Positions 17,568 to 24,540 of a stretch of DNA of 64,000 bases are shown here, one piece after another. Under the pieces are notes generated by a model. The model saw only the letters and a program-made list of their open reading frames with translations. It searched no databases and was not told where the DNA came from. The translations under genes and the position numbers were made by a program. The first letter of the stretch is position 1; every line of letters starts with the position of its first letter. Source of the stretch: Petroclostridium sp. X23 (GTDB lineage Bacteria; Bacillota; Clostridia; SK-Y3); the NCBI RefSeq assembly GCF_030013905.1, contig NZ_CP124862.1:4095051-4159050 (forward strand), given 5' to 3'.

Positions 17568-18338
17568 ATGTCGAGAGAAACAAGGGAAAGAAGCCAAAGT
17601 GGTGTTTATCACGTAATGGTTAGGGGAATCAATCAACAGGATATTTTCTATGATGAGGAAGATTATCTAAGGTACTTGGAAACGGTACACCGTGTAAAGA
17701 AAGAAAAAGAATTAGAAATTTACGGATATTGTTTAATGAGTAATCATGTACACCTTCTAATAAAAGAAGGTGAGGAAGGGTTATCTTTGGCAATGAAGTG
17801 TATTGGGACAGGTTATGCACGGTGGTACAATTGGAAATATCACCGGGTAGGGCATGTATTTCAAGGCAGGTATAAAAGTGAATGTGTGGAGGACGATGCA
17901 TATTTGTTAACGGTTATTAGGTATATACATAATAATCCGGTCAAAGCTAACTTAATCAAAAAATCTGAAGAATGGCGTTGGAATAGTTGTAGAAGTTATT
18001 ATGGCATGTTAGAATATCCAACAGGTTTAAGTGATACTGCATTTATACTGGGAACCTTTTCGAATGATAAAGATACAGCGATATCTTTATTTAAGGAATA
18101 TATGCAAGAAAGTGATAATGCGGTATGTCTTGATATTAATGAGTCAAAACGAAAAACAGATAATGAAGTTTTAAGAGAAATTATGAAGATAATAGATGGA
18201 AATGCTGACAGTATACATAATATGAGCAAACCGGAAAGAGATAAAATTATAAGAGCTGCAAAAGCCATAGAAGGAGCAACACATAGACAAATTGCAAGAA
18301 TACTAGGGATTTCTCCCAGTGTAGTCTTTAAAGTGTAA
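17568..18338 (+). CDS. REP-associated tyrosine transposase (RAYT, Y1_Tnp/IS200-like)
   Basis: A 256-residue HUH-type single-strand transposase. The metal-binding HUH motif is SNHVHLLIKEG (about residue 60), and the nucleophile Tyr lies in the TVIRYIHNNPVKANLIKKSEEWRWNSCRSYYG region typical of RAYTs. The C-terminal part ends in a helix-turn-helix-like RQIARILGISPSVVFKV. Ribosome site GGGAGGAGGG precedes the ATG. The gene is bracketed by inverted REP units, the expected substrate arrangement. Members of this group mobilise or maintain REP palindromes; related palindromes occur elsewhere in the window. Confidence 0.92.
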   Translation: MSRETRERSQSGVYHVMVRGINQQDIFYDEEDYLRYLETVHRVKKEKELEIYGYCLMSNHVHLLIKEGEEGLSLAMKCIGTGYARWYNWKYHRVGHVFQGRYKSECVEDDAYLLTVIRYIHNNPVKANLIKKSEEWRWNSCRSYYGMLEYPTGLSDTAFILGTFSNDKDTAISLFKEYMQESDNAVCLDINESKRKTDNEVLREIMKIIDGNADSIHNMSKPERDKIIRAAKAIEGATHRQIARILGISPSVVFKV

Positions 18339-18340
18339 TT

Positions 18341-18399
18341 AGAAGCAATAGGACCGTCCCTGTGCTTCTGGACCGTCCCTGTGCTTCCCCTGTGCTTCC
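18341..18399 (+). repeat. REP array downstream of the RAYT gene
   Basis: One full unit (GAAGCAATAGGACCGTCCC... TGCTTC) in inverted orientation to the unit at 17482, followed by partial repeats of GGACCGTCCCTGTGCTTC and CCTGTGCTTCC. The array runs right into the 5' end of the sigma-factor gene. Confidence 0.78.
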
Positions 18400-18441
18400 G
18401 GTACTAATGTCATCGAAGATTATAATATCATTTGGGAAGAT

Positions 18442-18960
18442 TTGAGCGCAAACTTGAAAAAATATATTTCTAAACGAGTATCCAATAGTTATGATGCAGA
18501 AGATATTTTACAAGAAGTGTTTTTGAAAATAAACGCTCATATTACTGAAATAAAAGATACTGCCCAAATATATGCATGGATATATCAAATAACAAGAAAT
18601 ACAATTATAGATTATTATAGGAATAAGAAGCAGGCGGAGCAACTGCCTGATATACCGGATGAAAATACGGATGCTAATCAAATTGAATTGTCCAGTGAAC
18701 TGATTACTTGCCTAAAGCCCATGATAGATAGGTTGCCGGAAAAATATAAGCAGGCTATATTACTAACAGAATTAGGTGAGTTAACACAGAAAGAACTAGC
18801 TGTAAAACTTGGACTGTCCATATCGGGGGCTAAGTCAAGAGTACAGCGGGGAAGGGCTATGTTAAAGGAAATGTTTTTAGAATGCTGCCTAATCCAATGC
18901 GATGTGTATGGACATATTATTGATTATAAGCATAGAGAAAATGACTGTAAATATTGTTAG
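18442..18960 (+). CDS. ECF-like RNA polymerase sigma factor (SigZ-like), 5' end altered
   Basis: About 172 residues with region 2 (SNSYDAEDILQEVFLKINAHI, then AWIYQITRNTIIDYYRNKK) and region 4 (LPEKYKQAILLTELGELTQKELAVKLGLSISGAKSRVQRGRAMLKE). The C-terminus has a Cys-rich tail (ECCLIQCDVYGH...C) as in SigZ-type factors. The open frame continues upstream of TTG 18442 (NVIEDYNIIWEDL, typical sigma N-terminal residues) but reaches the REP array without ATG/GTG or a ribosome site. The natural start therefore seems to have been replaced by repeat DNA; the TTG is only a formal start. Paired with the DUF2703 gene. Confidence 0.8.
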   Translation: MSANLKKYISKRVSNSYDAEDILQEVFLKINAHITEIKDTAQIYAWIYQITRNTIIDYYRNKKQAEQLPDIPDENTDANQIELSSELITCLKPMIDRLPEKYKQAILLTELGELTQKELAVKLGLSISGAKSRVQRGRAMLKEMFLECCLIQCDVYGHIIDYKHRENDCKYC

Positions 18961-19041
18961 GGAAATTCAAGTTTTTTGCGTCTTTTTCTGAAGACCTCCG
19001 TCTAGCAAGGTGAAAGAATATTTATAGATGGAGGTTTTTAT

Positions 19042-19611
19042 ATGGATTGTTGTCAAACGGAAAATAATAGCTGTGGATGTAATACAGCGTGTTGTAGGGG
19101 GACAGAGCAAAATCAAAAAGCAGAAAAAAGAACCCTGATGATTGATTTTCTTTACTTGGATTTGGATGTCTGCACAAGATGCCAGGGAACGAGTAATACT
19201 CTTGAAGAAGCTATTGCGGAAGTGATAAAGGTACTGGAATTAACAGGTGTAAAGGTAATTCTAAATAAAATTCATATTAATAGTGCAGAAAAGGCTGTGC
19301 AATATGAGTTTATAAGTTCACCAACTATCAGAGTAAATGGAAGAGATATACAATTAGAAGTGAAAGAGTCACAATGTGAATCCTGTGGAGATTTATGCGG
19401 TGATGAAGTGGATTGCCGGGTATGGGTATATGAGGGAAAGGAATATACGGTTCCGCCAAAGGCAATGATTATTGATGCTATACTTCGAGAAATCTATGGT
19501 GACGCGAAAGCACGTTTAGTCAGTAATGTAGATGATGAATCAAAATATCAGCTGCCGGAAAATTTAAAGAGCTTTTTTGAAGCAATGGAAAAAAAGTTTG
19601 ATAATAAGTAA
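19042..19611 (+). CDS. DUF2703 protein, cysteine-rich, thioredoxin-like
   Basis: 189 residues. A Cys-rich head (CCQTENNSCGCNTACC) is followed by the DUF2703 core with LDLDVCTRCQGT (a CxxC motif after a beta strand), then SPTIRVNGRDI and CESCGDLCGDEVDCRVW. The Cys pattern suggests metal or metalloid binding or thiol redox chemistry; the exact function is not known. Genes of this type are often next to SigZ-like sigma factors, as here, so the sigma factor may control it. A clear ribosome site (GATGGAGG) precedes the ATG. Confidence 0.85.
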   Translation: MDCCQTENNSCGCNTACCRGTEQNQKAEKRTLMIDFLYLDLDVCTRCQGTSNTLEEAIAEVIKVLELTGVKVILNKIHINSAEKAVQYEFISSPTIRVNGRDIQLEVKESQCESCGDLCGDEVDCRVWVYEGKEYTVPPKAMIIDAILREIYGDAKARLVSNVDDESKYQLPENLKSFFEAMEKKFDNK

Positions 19612-19643
19612 TCAACTGATGAATGCAAAATAGTGCTAACATA

Positions 19644-19705
19644 AAAATATGGTTATAAGTCTGATGAACCTTTAATATTTTATAGACTGATAACCATATT
19701 TTTCT
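19644..19705 (+). terminator. terminator after DUF2703 gene
   Basis: AAAATATGGTTAT and ATAACCATATTTT are exact inverted repeats, with an inner GTCT/AGAC pair, followed by TTTTCTTTTCT. It lies about 35 bp after the stop. Confidence 0.8.
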
Positions 19706-19840
19706 TTTCTTTATCCTTGTATAATGCTTTATCTGCAGTGGATTCGCTGAACTGTGACCCAGTGATATATAAATTATATAATATTATTTATGTTTTAAAA
19801 ACCGCTGTTCAAAGAGAGCAAAGCTTTGCAGTGAGAAGTC

Positions 19841-20053
19841 ATTATTGATTTTAAGTATGCCAGAATTTATGATCATTCGGCAATTGAAGCTATCAACACA
19901 ATAGCTGAAAAATATAGAAAATTAGATAAAACGCTACATTTAAGACATCTGAGCCCTGAATGTTATCAACTCATCAATAACTCAAAACAAATTGTTGAAG
20001 TTAATATAATAGAAGATCCGAAGTATCATATTGCGGATGATATTTTAGATTAA
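19841..20053 (+). pseudogene. C-terminal remnant of a SulP-type anion transporter (STAS domain)
   Basis: Seventy codons with no start, ending in TAA: IIDFKYARIYDHSAIEAINT... RKLDKTLHLRHLSPECYQ... YHIADDILD. This matches the last part of the STAS domain of SulP-family transporters (DFxxARVxDHSAIEAI). The upstream DNA has stops in this frame and no membrane part, so only the tail is left. It is not expected to function. Confidence 0.7.
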
Positions 20054-20264
20054 ATATAAGGTGTTATTTTATAATATATTCATTCACAATACGGCTATAT
20101 TAAAAAAATAAAAATAAAAAAGGATTTTGAGCAATTATATCGAATTATACAATGAAGCGATAACCATAATAATACAAAATATACTATATTATTCTTAGCT
20201 GTTTTATAAAAACAGTTATTGTTAAGTTATTGTTAAGTTATTGAAAATAACAATTGAATAATCA
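20054..20264. other. AT-rich promoter region of the riboswitch transcript
   Basis: No gene. There is a small palindrome CTGTTTT-ataa-AAAACAG (20198-20215) and two direct copies of TTGTTAAGTTA (from about 20219 and 20230). The riboswitch promoter is expected here; I cannot fix its -10 box with confidence. Confidence 0.35.
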
Positions 20265-20357
20265 GCGCTAAGGGCAAATCTGTTAAAAGACAGAGACGCA
20301 AAGCTATAGGGTCTAAGGTGTTTTCAAGCACTATGACAGCCTGGCTACCGCAGAGAG
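20265..20357 (+). ncRNA. cyclic di-GMP-I (GEMM-I) riboswitch
   Basis: The conserved GEMM-I elements occur in order and with normal spacing: AGGGCAAA, a short stem (CTGT/ACAG), GACGCAAAGC, GGGTCTAA, a second stem (GGTG/CACT), then ATGACAGCCTGGCTACCG. This closely follows the Vc2-type aptamer. The 5' segment CGCTAAGGG (20266-20274) is complementary to the loop of the following terminator (CCC and TTAGCG, 20374-20384), giving a plausible switching interaction. It points toward the recombinase and the Tad pilus operon and so probably couples them to c-di-GMP. The direction (on or off by ligand) cannot be decided by eye. Confidence 0.93.
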
Positions 20358-20367
20358 AATTTTTTTG

Positions 20368-20398
20368 AACCTGCCCTTTTAGCGACAGGTTTTTTTAT
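20368..20398 (+). terminator. riboswitch expression-platform terminator
   Basis: AACCTG (20368-20373) and CAGGTT (20386-20391) enclose a 12-nt loop and are followed by TTTTTT. It lies 10 nt after the aptamer. The loop can pair with the 5' strand of the aptamer. Confidence 0.8.
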
Positions 20399-20450
20399 CT
20401 TTTAAGCACGGTATCAAGACTTTAATGTGAAAATCCATGCTAAGCTTCAA

Positions 20451-20518
20451 CCGTACAATGTCCGTTAAATAAAAAACACGGCTTGCCAGGAGCCCTTATA
20501 CGTGGCTCGTTTGTACGG
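20451..20518. other. structured intergenic RNA candidate with mutually exclusive stems
   Basis: The outer stem is CCGTACAA (20451-20458) with TTGTACGG (20511-20518). Inside, AGCC (20491-20494) can pair either with GGCT (20480-20483), extended by CAC/GTG, or, as GAGCC, with GGCTC (20504-20508). A T-run lies beyond the first stem on the minus strand, so it might also be a minus-strand terminator. It matches no RNA family that I recognise. Confidence 0.4.
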
Positions 20519-20532
20519 CTCTATGAGAGCAA

Positions 20533-20562
20533 AAAAGTCGAGAATAATTTTTCTCGACTTTT
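20533..20562. terminator. strong bidirectional hairpin terminator
   Basis: AAAAGTCGAGAA and TTCTCGACTTTT are perfect 12-bp inverted repeats with a 6-nt loop, A-run on the left and T-run on the right. It should stop transcripts in both directions between the riboswitch and the invertible segment. Confidence 0.8.
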
Positions 20563-20625
20563 GCTACTCAATCAACTCACATACTATCCATATGATGCCA
20601 GCGCGTAATTTGGAATGATTTAATA

Positions 20626-20653
20626 TGTCGTGGTTTACTCAAAACCGTGACAC
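20626..20653 (+). repeat. left 28-bp inverted repeat (recombination site)
   Basis: Starts TGTCGTGGTTTACTC and ends AAAACCGTGACAC. Identical, in reverse complement, to 22075-22102; the match stops on both sides, giving exactly 28 bp. The site itself has imperfect dyad symmetry (TGTCGTGGTTT / AAAACCGTGACA around ACTC), as expected of a tyrosine-recombinase core site. Confidence 0.9.
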
Positions 20654-20888
20654 CGAAACAACCAAATATATCCTATATTCTGTAATTATTATGTAACATT
20701 GTGTAATACATTGTAGTTATTATATAGCATATTTTGATGAAATGCAAGTATCAAAGAGTGTAAAAAAGGTAAAAAAAACTTATTTTTGTCGATTTTTGTG
20801 ATTTTCAAAATCCCTGGGTATCTTCGGGATCTTGATATAATCATAAGCGCCGTCAAATGTGGCGTCAAATTAACAACGAGGTGAAGGT

Positions 20889-22037
20889 ATGAGCAAACGT
20901 GGTGAAAACATTTATAAGCGCAAAGACGGGCGTTGGGAAGGACGAATATTAAAGCCGGATGGAAAGTACATTTATTTATATGGTAAGAGCTATCGTGAAG
21001 TACGGGAGAAAAAGAAAAATACAACCAATCATGAGGTGGCTGCACAGAATTCAACAATTGCGAAAACCAATGCAACAGCTTTGTTCCAAAACTGGTTGAA
21101 AAATCAATTCTCCGGGTGCATACGGCGCTCTACTTATGACAGCTATTATTACTGCATTTATAAATATGTAATTCCTTTTTTTCAGTCAGGTGAAGATCAA
21201 CTTTCGGAGTGCCGGGTTAGAAAATTTGTTCAGGCTGTAGCGATTAATCAACAGCTTTCCGTTTCTTACCGAAGAAAAATAATAAGCATATTTAAAACGG
21301 CGGTGAGAGCGATCATAAAGGAAATTGGGATATCGATTTCAACAATCAATGATTTACAGTTTCCAAAAATGGAGAATAGCACTGTAGAAGTCTTTGCTTC
21401 AAAAGAACAAATACGGATTGAACAGGCCATATTATCTTCTAATGATTTCCGTACATATGGTATCCTTCTTTGCTTTTATACCGGTATACGGCTTGGAGAA
21501 CTTTGTGCTCTGCGCTGGGAGAACATCGATCTGGAGTCCGGGATTATGTCCATTACGGCCACAACAGCACGTGTAAAGAATCATGATCCGCAAGGGCATA
21601 AGACCATCATGGTAACAGGAACACCAAAAAGTAGAAGCTCTTGCAGGAAAATTCCTATACCGGCTTTTATGACCGCTTTAATCAAAAATATCGCATCTGA
21701 CGACAGGCGCGAGACCGATTATGTTTTTTCGTCCACCGACAAACCAGTAGAACCAAGGACAATTCAGAGGTTGTACAAAAAAATACTTAAAAGTGCAAAC
21801 GTAAATGAACGGAAATTTCATGTCATCCGGCATACCTTTGCAACCCGTGCACTGGAACTTGGTATAGACATCAAAACCCTAAGTGAAATATTAGGTCACT
21901 CAAGCGTTGGCATCACGCTAAATATCTATGCTCATTCGATGCTGGAACAAAAAAAGATTGCTATTCAGAAAATGAATTCCATGTATTTATCACATGAAGT
22001 CATCGAAATATGCACCGTCAATGAAGCCGTCGTTTAA
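20889..22037 (+). CDS. tyrosine recombinase/integrase (probable invertase)
   Basis: 382 residues. The N-terminal arm-binding domain is GENIYKRKDGRWEGRILKPDG, next a SAM-like core-binding domain (residues about 60-160) and the catalytic domain. Catalytic residues: Arg in TGIRLGELCALRW, His-x-x-Arg in HVIRHTFATRA, His in LGHSSVGIT and the nucleophile Tyr in LNIYAHSM. All are intact. ATG 20889 is preceded by AACGAGGTGAAGG. A TATAAT sequence at about 20835 may be its -10 box. It is the only gene inside the inverted repeats and presumably acts on them. No excisionase or other phage gene is nearby. Confidence 0.92.
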   Translation: MSKRGENIYKRKDGRWEGRILKPDGKYIYLYGKSYREVREKKKNTTNHEVAAQNSTIAKTNATALFQNWLKNQFSGCIRRSTYDSYYYCIYKYVIPFFQSGEDQLSECRVRKFVQAVAINQQLSVSYRRKIISIFKTAVRAIIKEIGISISTINDLQFPKMENSTVEVFASKEQIRIEQAILSSNDFRTYGILLCFYTGIRLGELCALRWENIDLESGIMSITATTARVKNHDPQGHKTIMVTGTPKSRSSCRKIPIPAFMTALIKNIASDDRRETDYVFSSTDKPVEPRTIQRLYKKILKSANVNERKFHVIRHTFATRALELGIDIKTLSEILGHSSVGITLNIYAHSMLEQKKIAIQKMNSMYLSHEVIEICTVNEAVV

Positions 22038-22070
22038 TGTCTGTAGGTCTTACAGGCATATTTTTTTTCC
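22038..22070 (+). terminator. terminator directly after the recombinase stop
   Basis: TGTCTGTA (22038-22045) pairs with TACAGGCA (22051-22058) with one G-U, loop GGTCT, then a run of eight T. It lies inside the invertible segment, 5 bp from the right repeat. Confidence 0.85.
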
Positions 22071-22074
22071 ATAT

Positions 22075-22102
22075 GTGTCACGGTTTTGAGTAAACCACGA
22101 CA
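22075..22102 (-). repeat. right 28-bp inverted repeat (recombination site)
   Basis: Starts GTGTCACGGTTTTGAG and ends TAAACCACGACA on the plus strand: the exact reverse complement of 20626-20653. Confidence 0.9.
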
Positions 22103-22209
22103 CATTTAAGTATATCATAATAAGATTTTCATGTTTATTATGACCAAAAGAAGATTTTGATATGCAACTTCAGATCCGTGCTTTTTTAAATTAATAAAAA
22201 CCGGGAGAG

Positions 22210-22238
22210 TTCAAAAAAACAAAAACGGCTAGTATAAT
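22210..22238 (+). promoter_or_regulatory. candidate promoter of the Tad pilus operon
   Basis: TTCAAA (22210-22215), a 17-bp spacer and TATAAT (22233-22238), 87 bp before the prepilin peptidase start. It lies outside the invertible segment. A small dyad (GGGT/ACCC with ATAA/TTAT inside, 22241-22262) overlaps the expected transcription start and could be an operator. The -35 matches only 4 of 6 consensus bases. Confidence 0.45.
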
Positions 22239-22324
22239 CCGGGTTATAAGTAATTTATACCCATGAAAACAATGTGTTAAACACCCGATATCCGTTAATC
22301 ACCCTTGAAAGGAAGGAGAATAGA

Positions 22325-22990
22325 ATGGAACTGATAAAAATAGGAACTTTTCTATGTGTTGGACTTGCTATAGGTTTTATGATTCCTGACCTTGCAAAGA
22401 AAATGATCCGGTATAAATGCATAAAACGGCATCAAGATGCCCCGGCATTTTATATGCCGAAGTGGCACAAGCACATTATTGTACTTCTAAGCGCAAGCCT
22501 GTTTGTGCTGGCCGGTCGGCAAATGCCTTTAATGGAAGCCGTGTTGATGGACATCTTTATTGTAATTGCTCTCACCGCCGCGGTGGTTGACAACCAGGTT
22601 AGAATTATCCCCAATGAAATGGTGCTTTCTGTGATGGTATTAGGTGTAATTTATCGTATCATTGCTAGCGGTGCTCATTCCCTGTTAGGTTCGTTGGGCG
22701 CTCTGGCATTTGTTATCGCGGTTTTTGGAGGAACAGCCGTTATTACCAAAATTTTTACGAAAAGTACCGGAGTAGGAGCAGGAGATTTAAAACTTGCCAT
22801 GGCGATTGCAATCACCGCCGGATATCCCGGTGTCTACTATTTTCTTGGAGGCATGGCTGTTGCGATAGGCGGATACTGCCTGGCAGGCCTTCAGATCGGT
22901 TTGTTAACTCCTAAAAGTACATTCCCCATGTGCGGACATATCATGGCGGGTTTTCTGATTGCACTCTTTGTGCCATATATGCCATTGTAA
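22325..22990 (+). CDS. tadV: prepilin peptidase, TadV/CpaA type (A24 aspartic peptidase)
   Basis: A 221-residue membrane protein with about 6-7 helices that cleaves Flp prepilins and TadE/F-like pseudopilins after Gly. The two catalytic Asp positions are seen: VVDNQVRIIPNE (about residue 90) and the GxGD motif VGAGDLKLAMAIA (about residue 150). ATG 22325 has AAGGAAGGAG upstream; the longer open frame lacks one. First gene of the Tad operon. Confidence 0.88.
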   Translation: MELIKIGTFLCVGLAIGFMIPDLAKKMIRYKCIKRHQDAPAFYMPKWHKHIIVLLSASLFVLAGRQMPLMEAVLMDIFIVIALTAAVVDNQVRIIPNEMVLSVMVLGVIYRIIASGAHSLLGSLGALAFVIAVFGGTAVITKIFTKSTGVGAGDLKLAMAIAITAGYPGVYYFLGGMAVAIGGYCLAGLQIGLLTPKSTFPMCGHIMAGFLIALFVPYMPL

Positions 22991-23005
22991 TACACAAAGG
23001 CGGTG

Positions 23006-23188
23006 ATGAATGTGATTTCTCAAATAAACAAACACCTATCACGCTCCGAGGACGGACAGGCTATGGTGGAATATGCACTGATAATGGGACTGATTGTGAT
23101 AGCTGCTGCAGTTTCTTTCGATGGAGTGGCCAATAAGGTCATTGAAATATACCAATATATCTTAACAAAAGTGAATTCTGTGTTGTAA
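23006..23188 (+). CDS. Flp-type prepilin 1
   Basis: 60 residues. A basic leader ends in EDGQAMVEYALIMGLIVIAAAV: cleavage after Gly leaves Glu at +5 and Tyr at +6, the hallmark of Flp pilins, followed by the hydrophobic helix. Start ATG 23006 (a GTG sits just before). Major pilus subunit candidate together with the next gene. Confidence 0.9.
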   Translation: MNVISQINKHLSRSEDGQAMVEYALIMGLIVIAAAVSFDGVANKVIEIYQYILTKVNSVL

Positions 23189-23284
23189 CAGACACTTTTT
23201 CATATTCTATTTTAATGAAGTAACCAACCAAAGGCCAGCATTATTTTATGAAAAAATTATTTTATTTTAAGGAGGTAATAAGAA

Positions 23285-23464
23285 ATGGGTAAATTATGGA
23301 ATCAGTTTGTTTCTGAAGAAAGTGGACAAGGTATGGTGGAATACGGCCTAGTTGTTGCATTGGTCGCTATCGGGCTCATTACGATTCTGGGTACAATGAA
23401 AACTTCTCTAAACGATATCTTTGAAAAGATCAGCGATACTCTAGATGGTGCTATTACTCCATAA
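23285..23464 (+). CDS. Flp-type prepilin 2
   Basis: 59 residues: leader MGKLWNQFVSEESG, then QGMVEYGLVVALVAIGLITIL with the same Gly / Glu+5 / Tyr+6 processing pattern. A perfect AAGGAGG site 9 nt before the ATG suggests high expression. A terminator follows at 23479, as is common for the abundant subunit of an operon. Two different pilins may form one fibre or be alternatives. Confidence 0.9.
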   Translation: MGKLWNQFVSEESGQGMVEYGLVVALVAIGLITILGTMKTSLNDIFEKISDTLDGAITP

Positions 23465-23478
23465 GGACATTCCGGACG

Positions 23479-23510
23479 ATACTGCTTTAAGTTTGGCAAG
23501 CGGTATTTTT
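23479..23510 (+). terminator. terminator after the pilin genes
   Basis: ATACTGCTT pairs with AAGCGGTAT (one G-U), loop 10 nt, followed by TTTTT. Partial termination here would make pilin mRNA more abundant than the assembly genes. A second hairpin without a T-run lies at 23549-23588. Confidence 0.7.
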
Positions 23511-23697
23511 ACATAACAGCCGCTGGCCATGGTTGTTGCTTATAAATCAAGGGTGGATATCACAGAGTCCATCTATGATACCACCCTTAAACTAGTTTAT
23601 AAATATTTTATACGTTTTCATTAAAAATGCGAGTTGAAAGACTTTTATCGATAGATAGGTTTATTAAAATCATAACCCAGCAGGGGAGGTAGAAGCA

Positions 23698-24507
23698 TTG
23701 AAAAAAATTCGGATTATCGCGTTGCTTTCCGCACTTATGATGTTTATCTGCGGATATCTTTTCCTTTCCTCGAAGGGGAACGAAAATATGAGTGTCACAA
23801 AAGGAAAGCAGATTTCCGTTGTCGCAGCAACGCAGGATATTGCACCATATACTACGCTGACAAGCAAAATGCTCACAATCAAACATATTGCCGCCGACGA
23901 AGGCTTGACGGATTATTATACGTCAGTCAACGATGTGGTAGGAAGCGTCTGCATCTCTGATGTTTTTTCAAACGAAGTTCTTACCACAAACCGGGTCGTA
24001 AAAGCGGATGATCCGGCACTCGGCCTAGCAACGCGTTTGGAAAAGGGTAAGCGTGCGGTTGCTATTGAAGTAAGTATCGAACAAGGTGTGGCTAATAACC
24101 TGAAGGTAGGAAATTATGTAGATGTGATCTTTACTGCTCAAATCCAAGCCGGCGAAATAAATGGTTTGCCGGCCACGGCAGGGATGATTTTGTCTAGAGT
24201 GTGTGGTGAAGAAGAGCCTGCCAATGCACAGGTTATCAATGAGAATATAGGACAATATTTTTCGGCGATTATGCTTCAAAATATTAAGGTTGTGGCGTTG
24301 GATGACACTTTTTATTTTGACAGAAACACTGTCGGCAAAGACCGGCAATATGGCAGTGTTACACTGGAGGTAACCCCGGCCGAAGCGGCGAAAATTGCCC
24401 TCTTAAAAGATAATGATGGAAAAATTCGTCTCGCCCTTCGTTCGCACGAGGATGACAGCACGGTCAATGAAGCCCGCGGGTCTGTGCTGGAGCGGTATTC
24501 CAAGTAA
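23698..24507 (+). CDS. cpaB: Flp pilus assembly protein CpaB/RcpC
   Basis: 269 residues. One N-terminal membrane helix, then a SAF domain (VVAATQDIAPYTTLTSKMLTIKHI, residues about 39-100) and the RcpC/CpaB C-terminal domain (KRAVAIEVSIEQGVANNLKVGNYVDVIFT; VTLEVTPAEAAKIALLKDNDGKIRLALR). TTG start with GGGGAGG upstream. Links the machine to the envelope; in Gram-positives there is no outer membrane secretin, and none is found here. Confidence 0.9.
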   Translation: MKKIRIIALLSALMMFICGYLFLSSKGNENMSVTKGKQISVVAATQDIAPYTTLTSKMLTIKHIAADEGLTDYYTSVNDVVGSVCISDVFSNEVLTTNRVVKADDPALGLATRLEKGKRAVAIEVSIEQGVANNLKVGNYVDVIFTAQIQAGEINGLPATAGMILSRVCGEEEPANAQVINENIGQYFSAIMLQNIKVVALDDTFYFDRNTVGKDRQYGSVTLEVTPAEAAKIALLKDNDGKIRLALRSHEDDSTVNEARGSVLERYSK

Positions 24508-24540
24508 CCGACGGCACAACTCGACAAGAGGAGGATATCA

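Larger units (their letters stand above)
20626..22102. mobile_element. predicted invertible DNA segment carrying its own tyrosine recombinase
   Basis: A recombinase gene with its terminator (and its 5' region) is enclosed by perfect 28-bp repeats in inverted orientation (20626-20653 and 22075-22102). Recombination between inverted sites flips the 1421 bp between them; integrated elements would show direct repeats instead. The segment lies between a c-di-GMP riboswitch and the Tad pilus operon, so inversion could switch pilus expression. In the orientation seen here, the recombinase terminator (22038-22068) faces the pilus genes and would block read-through from upstream; after inversion it would not. 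Confidence 0.75.

Noticed and set aside
20265..22037. CRISPR array or toxin-antitoxin in the riboswitch region
   Set aside because: No regularly spaced direct repeats and no toxin/antitoxin gene pair is visible anywhere in the window.
20626..22102. Integrated phage or ICE bounded by att sites
   Set aside because: The repeats are inverted, not direct, and only a recombinase gene lies between them; no other mobile functions are present.
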